In this document: positions 1 through 6,428 of the stretch, piece after piece | How the letters are laid out: each line of letters starts with the position of its first letter | Position numbering within the stretch: the first letter of the stretch is position 1 | Origin: DATBGS01 sp036557885 | Lineage (GTDB): Bacteria > Chloroflexota > Ktedonobacteria > Ktedonobacterales > DATBGS01 | Assembly: GCA_036557885.1 (NCBI GenBank) | Contig: DATBGS010000179.1 | Span: forward strand, 1 to 16,284 | Direction: 5' to 3' | DNA length: 16,284 nucleotides | The notes under the pieces: generated by a model | The model's input: only the letters and a program-made list of their open reading frames with translations | What the model was told of the DNA's origin: nothing | Database searches by the model: none | Made by a program: the position numbers and the translations under genes

Positions 1-156
1 GTCCAGAGCGAAGGGCGCAAGCAGCGCCTCAAGGGTAAGCCTGTGATGGCTGTGATGGCTCGTCCTGGCTACTTTCATCGTCCTGGCGAAAAAGAGGATA
101 TTGGCACGATGGGACCAGCTAGTTGTGGCCGATATAGAAAGAGTTCATATTCCATG
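1..156. other. Downstream flank of the IS110 transposase gene
   Basis: This stretch lies beyond the transposase stop codon. It should hold the IS110 right end and whatever lies beyond it. I could not fix the right boundary, because IS110 elements lack conspicuous terminal inverted repeats. The missing second half of the cupin gene (see 1613-1765) does not appear here in any minus-strand frame. A minus-strand frame beginning with ATG near position 77 stays open to the left edge, but it has only a weak ribosome site and I do not recognise its product. Confidence 0.4.
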
Positions 157-1386
157 TCAAGACCCAGTTCCTGGAGAACCCACACGGGCCGGATCATAGG
201 AGGCACCTGTTCGCAAGAGATGGTAGATGACTTTGAGCAACGCGCGGGAGAGAATGGTCAAGGCTTCCTTTTTGGTTCGCCCGCGTTCCAGCAAGCGCTG
301 ATAGCGCAGGCGCCATTCGGCCCGAAAGCGCACGGCGACCAGCGTTGCCAGATAGAGGGCATGGCGCAAGGCGCCTGGTCCGCGCTTGGAGAGGCGCTTC
401 TGCCCGGCAAAGCGGCCACTCTCGTGGGTGCGAGGTTCCAGTCCCGCGTAAGCAATCACCTGCTCGACGCGGCTGAAGCGCGACACATCGCCAAGTTCTG
501 CGCGGATGGTGGCGGCGTTCTGCGGCCCAATGCCAGGAATCTGTTGCAAGCGCCCGGCTTCCTCGTCCTCTTCCACCACAGTGGCAATAGCCGCCTCCAA
601 CTCGGCCAGCCGTGCCCGCAAGTCGAGCAGGTGCAAGCAGAGCGTTCGTACTACCAGGCTGCGGGCGACCACTGCGCGGCTACTCGCTGCCGAGTGCTGG
701 GCCAGGTGTTGCAAGGCTTGAGCTTCCGCCTCCCCCCAGCGCTTGCCGCTGACCGAGGCCAGGACATCTGTCACCTCGGCCAGGTCCGCACGGGCGAGGG
801 CTTGGGCCGAGCTGTAGCAACTCAAGAAACTCAGGATAGCTGGGTCCGCCAGATCGGCGTGCCCTGGCAAGTGCCGAGGCAGTTCGGGGAAGAGTGGCAC
901 CAATTCATCCTGCAACCGCTGGCGGGCAGCCGTCTGGCTCTGCACCAGATCGCGGCGTGCGCGGGTCAGGGTGCGCAGGGATTGCACCGCTTCGGAGGGC
1001 AAGGTGCTAGCCCGCGCATAGCCCGCCAAGAGTCCCCGCGCCAGCGTGTGGGCATCGATGCTATCGGTCTTGGCACGCAGTCCCAAGCTTGCGGCCCAGG
1101 ACGAAGTCTGCCGTGGGTTGAGCACCAAGATGGAGTAGCCCGCCTGCGTCACGGCCTCGTAGAGCGGTTCCCACAGCACGCCGGTGGCTTCCAGCCCAAT
1201 CAGCAACGTGTCTGGTTCACCCCAGGCTTGCAACCACTGCACAAGCTGAGCATAGCCCTGGGCCGAGGCCTCAATGCGTGTGGCCCGCTGCCGCAGAGCA
1301 CCACCTGGCGCTTCCAAAGCACACACCACCTGGAGGTCTTTGGCGACATCGATGCCTACCACACAGCGAATCTGAGCAGATGCCAT
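157..1386 (-). CDS. IS110-family transposase (DEDD recombinase)
   Basis: Transposase of an IS110-family element, 409 residues. The N-terminal RuvC-like DEDD domain begins with GIDVAKD. Candidate catalytic acids are Asp13, Glu66 (GLEATGV), Asp108 and Asp111 (KTDSIDA). The C-terminal Transposase_20 domain shows QIPGIGPQNAATIRAELGD and then AGLEPRTHESG and KRLSKRG, which would hold the family's catalytic serine. I chose ATG at 1386 rather than the in-frame GTG at 1395, because GAGGTGAT lies at ideal spacing before the ATG and would itself overlap the GTG. Both domains have usual length and no disruption, so the gene looks intact. The long untranslated leader and short tail fit the IS110 subgroup, whose guide RNA is encoded upstream of the gene, rather than IS1111. 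The long opposite-strand frame over the same bases is a shadow. Confidence 0.95.
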   Translation of the reverse strand: MASAQIRCVVGIDVAKDLQVVCALEAPGGALRQRATRIEASAQGYAQLVQWLQAWGEPDTLLIGLEATGVLWEPLYEAVTQAGYSILVLNPRQTSSWAASLGLRAKTDSIDAHTLARGLLAGYARASTLPSEAVQSLRTLTRARRDLVQSQTAARQRLQDELVPLFPELPRHLPGHADLADPAILSFLSCYSSAQALARADLAEVTDVLASVSGKRWGEAEAQALQHLAQHSAASSRAVVARSLVVRTLCLHLLDLRARLAELEAAIATVVEEDEEAGRLQQIPGIGPQNAATIRAELGDVSRFSRVEQVIAYAGLEPRTHESGRFAGQKRLSKRGPGALRHALYLATLVAVRFRAEWRLRYQRLLERGRTKKEALTILSRALLKVIYHLLRTGASYDPARVGSPGTGS

Positions 1387-1612
1387 ACCGATCACCTCGT
1401 AAGCAAGATGAGGAACTCCTGGCGATCACCTGACCTCTCCGCTCTGGTTGCCTTGTTTATGGGCGCTCGGCCAGCAGGGGTCGGCGCAGGGGTTCCACCA
1501 TCGACCATCTCGGCAGGAGAGGCAGGCAGGGGCGTCTTTCCAAGTCGGTCAAGCCGAAAGTAGCTACAGAGTCCCTTGCTTGCCAGTCGTCCAGGCAGAA
1601 GCTTTTGCAAGC
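1387..1612 (-). other. Probable IS110 left end, candidate bridge-RNA region
   Basis: About 226 bases separate the transposase start from the point where cupin similarity stops. They contain no convincing gene. In the IS110 subgroup the left end encodes a structured bridge RNA of roughly this size that pairs with target and donor DNA. Length, position and orientation fit, but I have not folded the RNA or identified its guide loops. The boundary at 1612 is inferred from the loss of cupin homology and may be off by several bases. Confidence 0.4.
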
Positions 1613-1765
1613 TCCCTGCCCAATTCTAATATACAAGTAGCCAGCACAGCCAGTAGTTTTATGGATCAGTTCCCGGCTCACCACTGCATCTTCTTGATAT
1701 TGAATGGCGTCGTTGATCGCCTGCGGGGTCAGGAATCTCTGGTGTGATGAGGACTCATTAGGCAT
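1613..1765 (-). pseudogene. Cupin-domain protein, truncated by IS110
   Basis: The start is ATG at 1765, preceded by AAAGGAGAG at good spacing. The first 51 codons read like the N-terminus of a small single-domain cupin: AINDAIQYQEDAVVSRELI, then KTTG and GYLYIRIGQG. In relatives (from memory) this continues into a metal-binding His motif and a beta-barrel. Here similarity ends right after GQG, and the frame runs about 50 codons further into the IS110 left end. The metal-binding motifs are lost, so the product should be non-functional. In-frame codons upstream of 1765 carry no cupin similarity and cross a large hairpin, so I exclude them. Confidence 0.65.
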
Positions 1766-1816
1766 GGGACAGCTCTCCTTTAAGGTTCTCCTCCAGCGGG
1801 ACGAGGGGTGATGACG

Positions 1817-1863
1817 CCACCACCCCTTCGCGACCGTCCTCTCGGGGCGGTCGCGAAGGGGTG
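1817..1863. repeat. Long inverted repeat in the cupin leader
   Basis: CACCCCTTCGCGACCG at 1821-1836 is repeated as its exact reverse complement at 1848-1863. This gives a 16-bp perfect stem, and the 11-base loop can extend it by about four more pairs with G-U wobbles. It lies about 55 bases upstream of the cupin start in the direction of transcription. No run of T follows on either strand, so it is not a textbook intrinsic terminator. It could be an mRNA leader structure, an operator or a dispersed palindromic repeat. Confidence 0.7.
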
Positions 1864-1971
1864 ACAGTCCTGCCATGTTTATTCCCGCTCTTCCTTGCTC
1901 CTCGGATTAGCTCATAGACAACAGGTACTCTGCTTCACCTACGCGCTCTAAGAGCCATCGTCTTCACCGCG

Positions 1972-2379
1972 TTAGGCCTGAACGCACACAGGAGGGCGCC
2001 CGGCGTTGCCTCGGCGCTGACCCCGGGTCGGAGCGTGCCGAAACAGCCTCAGGCGCGCAGGGTTCGTCTGCTCACTGATGGGCAGGGTCACGATCAGCAC
2101 CCCATTCCCATAGGTCACATTGGCACAGGCCGCATTGACTGCAACAGGAAGGGCGAGTTCGCGATGATAGACCCCAATGCTCCATTCATCCATCAGGAGT
2201 TCCTTGATCTCCTTGAGCCTGCCTCGTAGCCCCCCATGGAGCGCCAGGCGCCCATCACTAGTCACCTCGACCGAAATATTCTCAGGTTCTACTCCTGCCA
2301 TCGGGGCGGCAATCATCAAGCGCTCATCCGTCCGGTAGACTTTGACCGGAATGTGCTGCTGCTTCATTTGTTCTTGCAT
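1972..2379 (-). CDS. Small heat-shock protein, Hsp20/alpha-crystallin family
   Basis: ATP-independent cytoplasmic holdase chaperone, 135 residues. The alpha-crystallin domain is visible as VYRTDERLMIAAPMAGVEPE, ISVEVTSDGRLALHGG, the segment YHRELALPVAVN, and GNGVLIVTLPI near the end, matching the family's final strand and its conserved leucine-proline element. I chose ATG at 2379, preceded by GAGGGAAAG. The longer frame from 2484 adds about 35 proline- and arginine-rich residues not typical of the family. The C-terminal tail after LPI is short, basic and unusual. The gene lies downstream of the DUF488 gene on the same strand after a gap of about 220 bases, so it may have its own promoter. Close to the usual family length; function confident. 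Confidence 0.88.
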   Translation of the reverse strand: MQEQMKQQHIPVKVYRTDERLMIAAPMAGVEPENISVEVTSDGRLALHGGLRGRLKEIKELLMDEWSIGVYHRELALPVAVNAACANVTYGNGVLIVTLPISEQTNPARLRLFRHAPTRGQRRGNAGRPPVCVQA

Positions 2380-2556
2380 GGGCTTTCCCTCTTGCCTCTT
2401 GGTCAGGCTGGGCTGGTGTTCGACAGCGCCCCTGGAAAGCGGAGCCGTTCCAGGGCGGGGAGCCACCCTCAAGCTGCTCGGCATGTGGGGTGAGGAACCT
2501 TCGCAGGCAGCTCATCCCTCCCGAGTACTCTAAACACCCGGGAAGAGAGCTTGAGT

Positions 2557-2584
2557 AAGCCATCCCGAGGAATACGGGTGGCTT
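2557..2584 (-). terminator. Stem-loop just after the DUF488 gene
   Basis: AAGCCA (2557-2562) pairs with TGGCTT (2579-2584) and CCCG (2564-2567) pairs with CGGG (2575-2578), with one bulged base and a 7-base loop. It begins 15 bases beyond the DUF488 stop codon, where a terminator would be expected. The stretch after it on the minus strand is only mildly T-rich, so termination is a guess from position and shape. Confidence 0.4.
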
Positions 2585-2598
2585 CTTATGAAGACGAA

Positions 2599-2982
2599 CT
2601 ACGCTGGAGGATGCCTATCGCGTGCTAGCAGATCGCGCACAATGGGGGCCGTTGAATGCTCCAGATCATGGGCTGCGACCACCAGGGTCACCTGCTCATG
2701 CTGGGCCAGTTCTCTGAGCCGCGCCAACGCCGCCTGGGTCGGTGGAGCCTCCAGCTCGGCCTCATAGCGCCGCCGAAACTCAGCATATTTCGCGGGATCG
2801 TGGCCGTACCAGGTGCGTAGGTCCGTGCTGGGAGCAATCTCTTTGAGCCAGAGATCCACCTGGGCACGCGCTTTCGATAGGCCACGCGGCCAGAGCCGCT
2901 CGACCAGCACGCGCTTCCCATCCGTTGGCTCGACTGGCTCATATACCCGCTTGAGCGCTACAGTCCTATGTTGCGTTGCCAT
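2599..2982 (-). CDS. DUF488 (YeaO-like) family protein
   Basis: A 127-residue soluble protein of the DUF488/YeaO-like family, whose biochemical role is not established. Family signatures are RVYEPVEPTDGKRVLVERLW, then PRGLSK, the segment WLKEIAPSTDLRTWYGHDP, an F-RRRYEAEL helix, and a final VTLVVAAHDLEHSTA strand and turn. ATG at 2982 is preceded by GAGGAGGAAAG, one of the strongest ribosome sites in the window, so the longer frame from 3096 is rejected. Length is normal for the family and no key segment is missing. It points away from the oxidoreductase gene at 3529, leaving a divergent intergenic region of about 545 bases. Confidence 0.85.
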   Translation of the reverse strand: MATQHRTVALKRVYEPVEPTDGKRVLVERLWPRGLSKARAQVDLWLKEIAPSTDLRTWYGHDPAKYAEFRRRYEAELEAPPTQAALARLRELAQHEQVTLVVAAHDLEHSTAPIVRDLLARDRHPPA

Positions 2983-3268
2983 ACGCTTTCCTCCTCGCAC
3001 TCTCGTGTTGCATCGAGCATGCCTGGGTAGTATTGGCCTGGCCCGCTCTCCTTTGTTTCTCTTTAGGAGCATACCCAACCCGTCTGGGGTCGGCAACGAC
3101 CCTTGTCACATTCTCTTGTAAGAGGATGGTAATTCCCAGGAAGATAATGACATTCTCTCGGCCTCTGGGGTACGCACCATCTTTAGGGCTAAGTCGTTAC
3201 AGACACGAGATGAAGTCCTTCTGCCAGGTGGGTAGGGGCATGAAATATGCTGCGCATGCTTTGTCACG

Positions 3269-3289
3269 TTTTGTCGCATAGCGACAGAA
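3269..3289. promoter_or_regulatory. Palindrome, possible operator
   Basis: TGTCGC and GCGACA flank the triplet ATA, and flanking T-A pairs plus one T-G wobble extend the symmetry to about nine pairs. A related TTTGTCAC lies just upstream. A short-spacer palindrome in a divergent intergenic region is typical of a dimeric repressor site. The function is inferred. Confidence 0.3.
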
Positions 3290-3479
3290 GTCACTGCGGC
3301 CTCGCTGGTGGGAACATATGCTTTCCAGGAAAGAGATCGTAGCAGGAAAGGGCATTTGGTCACCTCCTGCATATGAATGGAACAGCGTGCCCTGGTTATC
3401 TGGCACCATTGGGGACGCTGTACGACACAGCCGCTGGCGAGAGGCTCTCCTCTTCCCACAGCCAATGCTGCTGCCGCTG

Positions 3480-3506
3480 GTTTTTGAACGAGACGTTTTT
3501 GAGCGA
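3480..3506 (+). repeat. Tandem 12-base direct repeat just before the ribosome site
   Basis: GTTTTTGAACGA at 3480-3491 is repeated as GTTTTTGAGCGA at 3495-3506, with one mismatch and a 15-base period. The second copy ends eight bases before the AGGAGG of the oxidoreductase gene. Such placement could allow control of transcription or of translation initiation. No regulator is identified. Confidence 0.5.
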
Positions 3507-3528
3507 ATGATAGAGAAGGAGGCCTGAG

Positions 3529-4233
3529 ATGACGCCGGCACAACAACCAGACCTGCCCGAAGTGTGGGAGTGGGCGGAATACTACTGACCCTGGTGCTAT
3601 ATCCAAGCCGTGCGCTTGCATGCAATCCTGCCGGAGTACCAGGGGCGGGTCCGGTTCCGTCTCCGGGCCTTTCCGTTGGAGGTGGCTGACGGAGAGGCAG
3701 CCCCGCGCGACATACTGGAACAAGAATGGTGGCTGGCGGCGCTGCAAGAGCCGTCGGCTCGCTTTGCGCCATTTCGAGGGGACGAGTGGCCTACCACGAC
3801 GCTGCCCGCCTTCGATGCCGTCTGGTGCGCCACAAAGCAAAATGAAGCCCTCGCCCATGCCTACGACCTGCGCATCCGGCAGGCGTTTTTTGCTGAGAGC
3901 CGCAACATCGGGCGCCGCGACGTGCTGCTGACGCTGGCAGAGGAAGTAGGTTTCGATATGCAGGAGTTCGTGCGCACCTTCGACAGTGGTGTGGCGCGGG
4001 TGAACGTCCTGGAGGAACGCCGGGTAGGGCAGGAGCAGTACCGCGTGCGTGGCACCCCCACGCTGATGCTGGCGGATGGGACCAGGCTGCGCCCGCCGAT
4101 GGCCTTTCCAGTAATGCGGGAGCGGAAGGTGGTCGCGGTTGGGAAACTCTCCTGCTGTGGTGAGGGCTGTCTGGACGCGACCCGCGCTCTCGTCGAGCAG
4201 GCGCTGCAAGCACGCGGGTCAGGACAGCGATGA
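3529..4233 (+). CDS. DsbA/FrnE-like oxidoreductase, candidate selenoprotein (UPWC)
   Basis: Thioredoxin-fold thiol oxidoreductase, 234 residues if TGA at 3586-3588 is read as selenocysteine 20. ATG at 3529 follows AAGGAGG at ideal spacing. The N-terminal strand reads VWEWAEYY, then Sec20-Pro-Trp-Cys23-Tyr. FrnE relatives have CPWCY here, so UGA replaces exactly the nucleophilic cysteine of CxxC. The frame then stays open for 214 codons, covering the helical insert (GRRDVLLTLAEEVGFD) and the cis-proline loop RVRGTPTLML (Thr176-Pro177). An unusual C-terminal CCGEGC lies at 209-214. A SECIS-like hairpin follows the UGA. The only alternative start nearby, GTG 3610, has no ribosome site and would drop the active site. 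The stop overlaps the alkA-like start (ATGA). The alternative is a fresh nonsense mutation; intact frame, position of the UGA and hairpin argue against it. Confidence 0.75.
3589..3644 (+). promoter_or_regulatory. SECIS-like stem-loop immediately after UGA
   Basis: The ten bases directly after the TGA, CCCTGGTGCT (3589-3598), pair with AGTACCAGGG (3635-3644) with a single G-U wobble. Inside, CAAGC (3604-3608) pairs with GCTTG (3614-3618), enclosing the loop CGTGC (3609-3613). Bacterial SECIS elements lie within the coding region, with the apical loop about 16-37 bases after the UGA and a G among the first two loop bases. Here the loop starts 20 bases after the UGA and its second base is G. The spacing was read by eye; no folding energy was computed. 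A competing palindrome, TTGCATGCAA, overlaps the inner stem. Confidence 0.55.
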
Positions 4234-5156
4234 GTGCCCTGACGTTTTCACTTGCTCCCATGCCCCCGTTCAGGCTGGATCTGACCGTCTGGACGCTGCG
4301 CCGCCGCCCGGACAATCTGATGGATCGGTGGGATGGACAGACCTACCGGCGTGTGCTAGTGCTAGAAGACGAGGCGTTCGAAGTTGCCTCAACCCAAGTG
4401 GGCGCCTCTGATGACACCCCATCCCTACATGTGACCCTCAGCGGGTCCCGCCTCGCGCCTGAGATGGAGGAGGCCGCACGAGCGTTCCTCGAGCGCACGC
4501 TGGGCCTGGGTGTGGATCTCTCGAGGTTCTATCGCTTTGCTGAGAGCGATGCGAAGCTCGGGCCACTCATCCAACGCTTCCGGGGCGTCAAGCCCCCGCG
4601 CTTCCCCACCCTCTTCGAGGCCCTGGTCAATGGCATCGCGTGTCAGCAGATTACCCTGACGCAGGGAATTCATCTGCTCAACCGGCTGACACAGACGTAT
4701 GGTCTGGCGGCCACCGATGGCAGCGCCCCCGCGCACGCCTTTCCCCGTCCGCATGATCTCGCCAAGCTGGCGCCGCAGGAGTTGAGGCCGCTGGGCTTCA
4801 GCGGGCAGAAAGGGCGGGCGCTCGTCGAACTCGCCAGCGCCCTCGCCCAGGGACGCCTGGACCTGGAGGCGCTGGCGGAACTGGACGATGACACCGCGCT
4901 GGCGCATCTGCTCGCCCTGCGCGGTGTGGGACGCTGGACGGCGGAGTATGTGCTGCTGCGCGGGCTGGGGCGGCTGGACCGCTTCCCTGGAGACGATGTG
5001 GGGGCGCGCAATAACCTGAGTCGCTGGCTGGGTCTGACAGATCCCTTGGATTATGCCGGGGTGCAGCGGACTATCGCCAAATGGAGCGCGTATGGAGGGC
5101 TGCTCTATTTTCACCTGCTCCTGGATCGCTTGGCCGAAGCTGGCTATTTGCAATAA
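4230..5156 (+). CDS. AlkA-type DNA-3-methyladenine glycosylase (HhH-GPD)
   Basis: Base-excision repair enzyme that removes alkylated purines from DNA, 308 residues. The first ~100 residues match the AlkA-type N-terminal domain. The HhH-GPD domain follows: LFEALVNGIACQQITL, the helix-hairpin-helix LRGVGRWTAEY (about 230-240), and FPGDDVGAR, in which Asp256 should be the catalytic aspartate. The ending AKWSAYGGLLYFHLL is typical of the family's final helix. Its ATG at 4230 overlaps the stop of the DsbA-like gene by ATGA, so the two are probably translated from one mRNA by coupling; no separate ribosome site is needed. No adaptive-response Ada domain is fused. Product call is confident; the exact substrate range is not. 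Confidence 0.92.
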   Translation: MSALTFSLAPMPPFRLDLTVWTLRRRPDNLMDRWDGQTYRRVLVLEDEAFEVASTQVGASDDTPSLHVTLSGSRLAPEMEEAARAFLERTLGLGVDLSRFYRFAESDAKLGPLIQRFRGVKPPRFPTLFEALVNGIACQQITLTQGIHLLNRLTQTYGLAATDGSAPAHAFPRPHDLAKLAPQELRPLGFSGQKGRALVELASALAQGRLDLEALAELDDDTALAHLLALRGVGRWTAEYVLLRGLGRLDRFPGDDVGARNNLSRWLGLTDPLDYAGVQRTIAKWSAYGGLLYFHLLLDRLAEAGYLQ

Positions 5157-5410
5157 CGCACCCCAAGGGGGAGTAAAAGGAACGACCTGTCCCCTTCCCG
5201 ATACCTTGGTTCCAGGGTTCGTATGCGCCTCTAATACGGGCTTTGCTCCGCTCATGCGTGAGCACCACGCTTGGCTTTTTTTGCTGGACGAGGGCATACG
5301 AAGCGCTCTGCGTCAGCCCACGCAGACGGGGAGACGGTGCTGAGAAACACCCATCGGGAGAAATGAACGAGAGGCACTGATACCAGTTCACCTTTCCAGC
5401 AACAGAAGCT

Positions 5411-5429
5411 GGAGTACTGGAGGTACTCC
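5411..5429. repeat. Small perfect hairpin
   Basis: GGAGTAC and GTACTCC flank a 5-base loop, and a T4 run follows a few bases later on the plus strand. It could be a weak terminator or an operator. No gene is attached to it. Confidence 0.35.
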
Positions 5430-6314
5430 TCTGCCCTTTTGCTCCCTTGCTGAGAACCTATCCTGCGGGTGGTACTATACGAATCTGGCCCGTTTGGGCT
5501 AGCTTCCTATTCCAACTTTCTGTTCCTCCCATGGGCAAACCCCAGTATACGCTTTGCTTGGCGAGAAGCGCAATTCCAATGCAAGTAAATGGGCGTCAAT
5601 GTTGCTACCAGGCAAAGAATTGCGCCAGAGGCTAGTCTTTCTCCACTCCCTGGAGCCAGGAGAGATAGCGATGGACTGCCATGCACCCCTCTCCCTCTGC
5701 TGGCTATCAAAGTCATCCGTTCTGAAAATGAACTGGTTACCGTGATGAGTCTAAAAAAGTGTAGCGAGTTGCGCAAGTGCCAACATAAGCTTCCTGCTTG
5801 ATGAGCGCAAAGAGGTGAAGCAAGATGATTCTAAGTATTGCCGCTTTCCTGGTATACCCTGCGGAACCGAAGAGGTCGAATCCGCGATCTCCAACCATCC
5901 CTGGTGCCACCTGGGGTGGAGGCTATTCAAAGGGAAAAGGGGAGGGCAAGGGTCGAATCCACGAACTGTGACGATCAACGCGCGGGGCCAGGTGGCAACC
6001 AGCTTGAAGCAAGCTGGCATAGGAACCGGCGGGCGTCCGATTATTTCCAACGAGAGCGCGTGACACTTATTCTTTGGTTATATGAGGGAAAAACAGGTTG
6101 GTTTGATGCCTTTTCATTTAGCTTGCTCTTCTGGCCGCTTGCTATTCCGTTCTCATAGAGAAGAGGAGAAGACCGTTCTCCGTGTATCCATTTAAACGGA
6201 TGTACAAGCAGCCAGTACAGGGAGGCAGGCTCCCAAGCCAAGCTCATCTGACAGAAGCAAGATGCACCACCTCTCCGAAGGCTGCTGCGGGAGCGCTGCT
6301 TCAGGCTGCCTGGA

Positions 6315-6366
6315 AGAGGAGGGATTTGGTTCCTCCTCTCGCGTGCGTGCCACCAGTGAGTGGTGG
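6315..6366. repeat. Two adjacent hairpins downstream of the exporter gene
   Basis: AGAGGAGG (6315-6322) pairs with CCTCCTCT (6332-6339), and CCACCA (6350-6355) pairs with TGGTGG (6361-6366). They lie 60-115 bases beyond the ThrE-type gene's stop codon on its strand. They may protect or terminate that transcript, though neither is followed by a T run. Confidence 0.4.
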
Positions 6367-6428
6367 TGCGTCGAGCCTGACACACGGCCCCACTCTCTCC
6401 CCCTTCCCCGCTGGGGGCAAAGCCGCCC

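Larger units (their letters stand above)
157..1612 (-). mobile_element. IS110-family insertion sequence (approximate extent)
   Basis: The element comprises the DEDD transposase gene and its untranslated left end. The left boundary near 1612 is set by the abrupt end of a cupin reading frame. The right boundary lies somewhere in 1-156 and is not resolved, so 157 marks only the end of the gene. The transposase is intact, so the copy may be active. Because the cupin's other half is absent from the visible right flank, either a rearrangement followed insertion or the rest lies outside the window. Confidence 0.55.
2983..3528. other. Divergent intergenic region between DUF488 and DsbA-like genes
   Basis: No reading frame here has both a convincing ribosome site and recognisable similarity; the overlapping frames are shadows or chance. 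The region must hold the promoters of two divergent transcription units. Visible structure includes a short palindrome CTCTTGTAAGAG near 3111-3122, the stronger palindrome at 3269-3289 and the tandem repeat at 3480-3506. I found no clear -35/-10 pair. Confidence 0.5.
5157..6428. other. 1.27-kb stretch with no recognisable gene
   Basis: Short frames occur on both strands, but none combines a ribosome site with recognisable similarity, and none covers most of the stretch. A T7 run near 5276 follows a GC-rich short stem (GCGTG/CACGC) and may be a weak terminator for the glycosylase transcript. There are small perfect hairpins at 5411-5429 and 5999-6017 (CCAGCTTG/CAAGCTGG). The bases GGTCGAATCC occur twice (about 5873 and 5951), but no tRNA fold forms around either. 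The stretch may be decayed coding DNA or hold untranslated RNA; I cannot tell which. Confidence 0.5.

Noticed and set aside
43..1563. 506-residue plus-strand open frame
   Set aside because: It lies antisense over the IS110 transposase, which has clear catalytic motifs. The plus-strand translation has no domain similarity.
3484..3513. Possible promoter TTGAAC with AATGAT or TGATAG
   Set aside because: The -10 match is poor, and transcription would start almost at the start codon, leaving no room for the leader.
3106..4209. 367-residue minus-strand open frame
   Set aside because: It is a shadow of the DsbA-like gene, whose plus-strand frame shows the thioredoxin-fold motifs and a strong ribosome site.
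3610..4233. GTG start at 3610 as the true start of the oxidoreductase
   Set aside because: There is no ribosome site before it, and it would delete the first strand and the active site. The upstream ATG at 3529 has an ideal site.
4425..5297. 290-residue minus-strand open frame
   Set aside because: It is antisense to the AlkA-type glycosylase, which carries the HhH-GPD motif and catalytic aspartate.
5865..5965. tRNA-like GGTCGAATCC motifs, considered as tRNA genes
   Set aside because: The flanking bases do not form a T stem or an acceptor stem on either strand.
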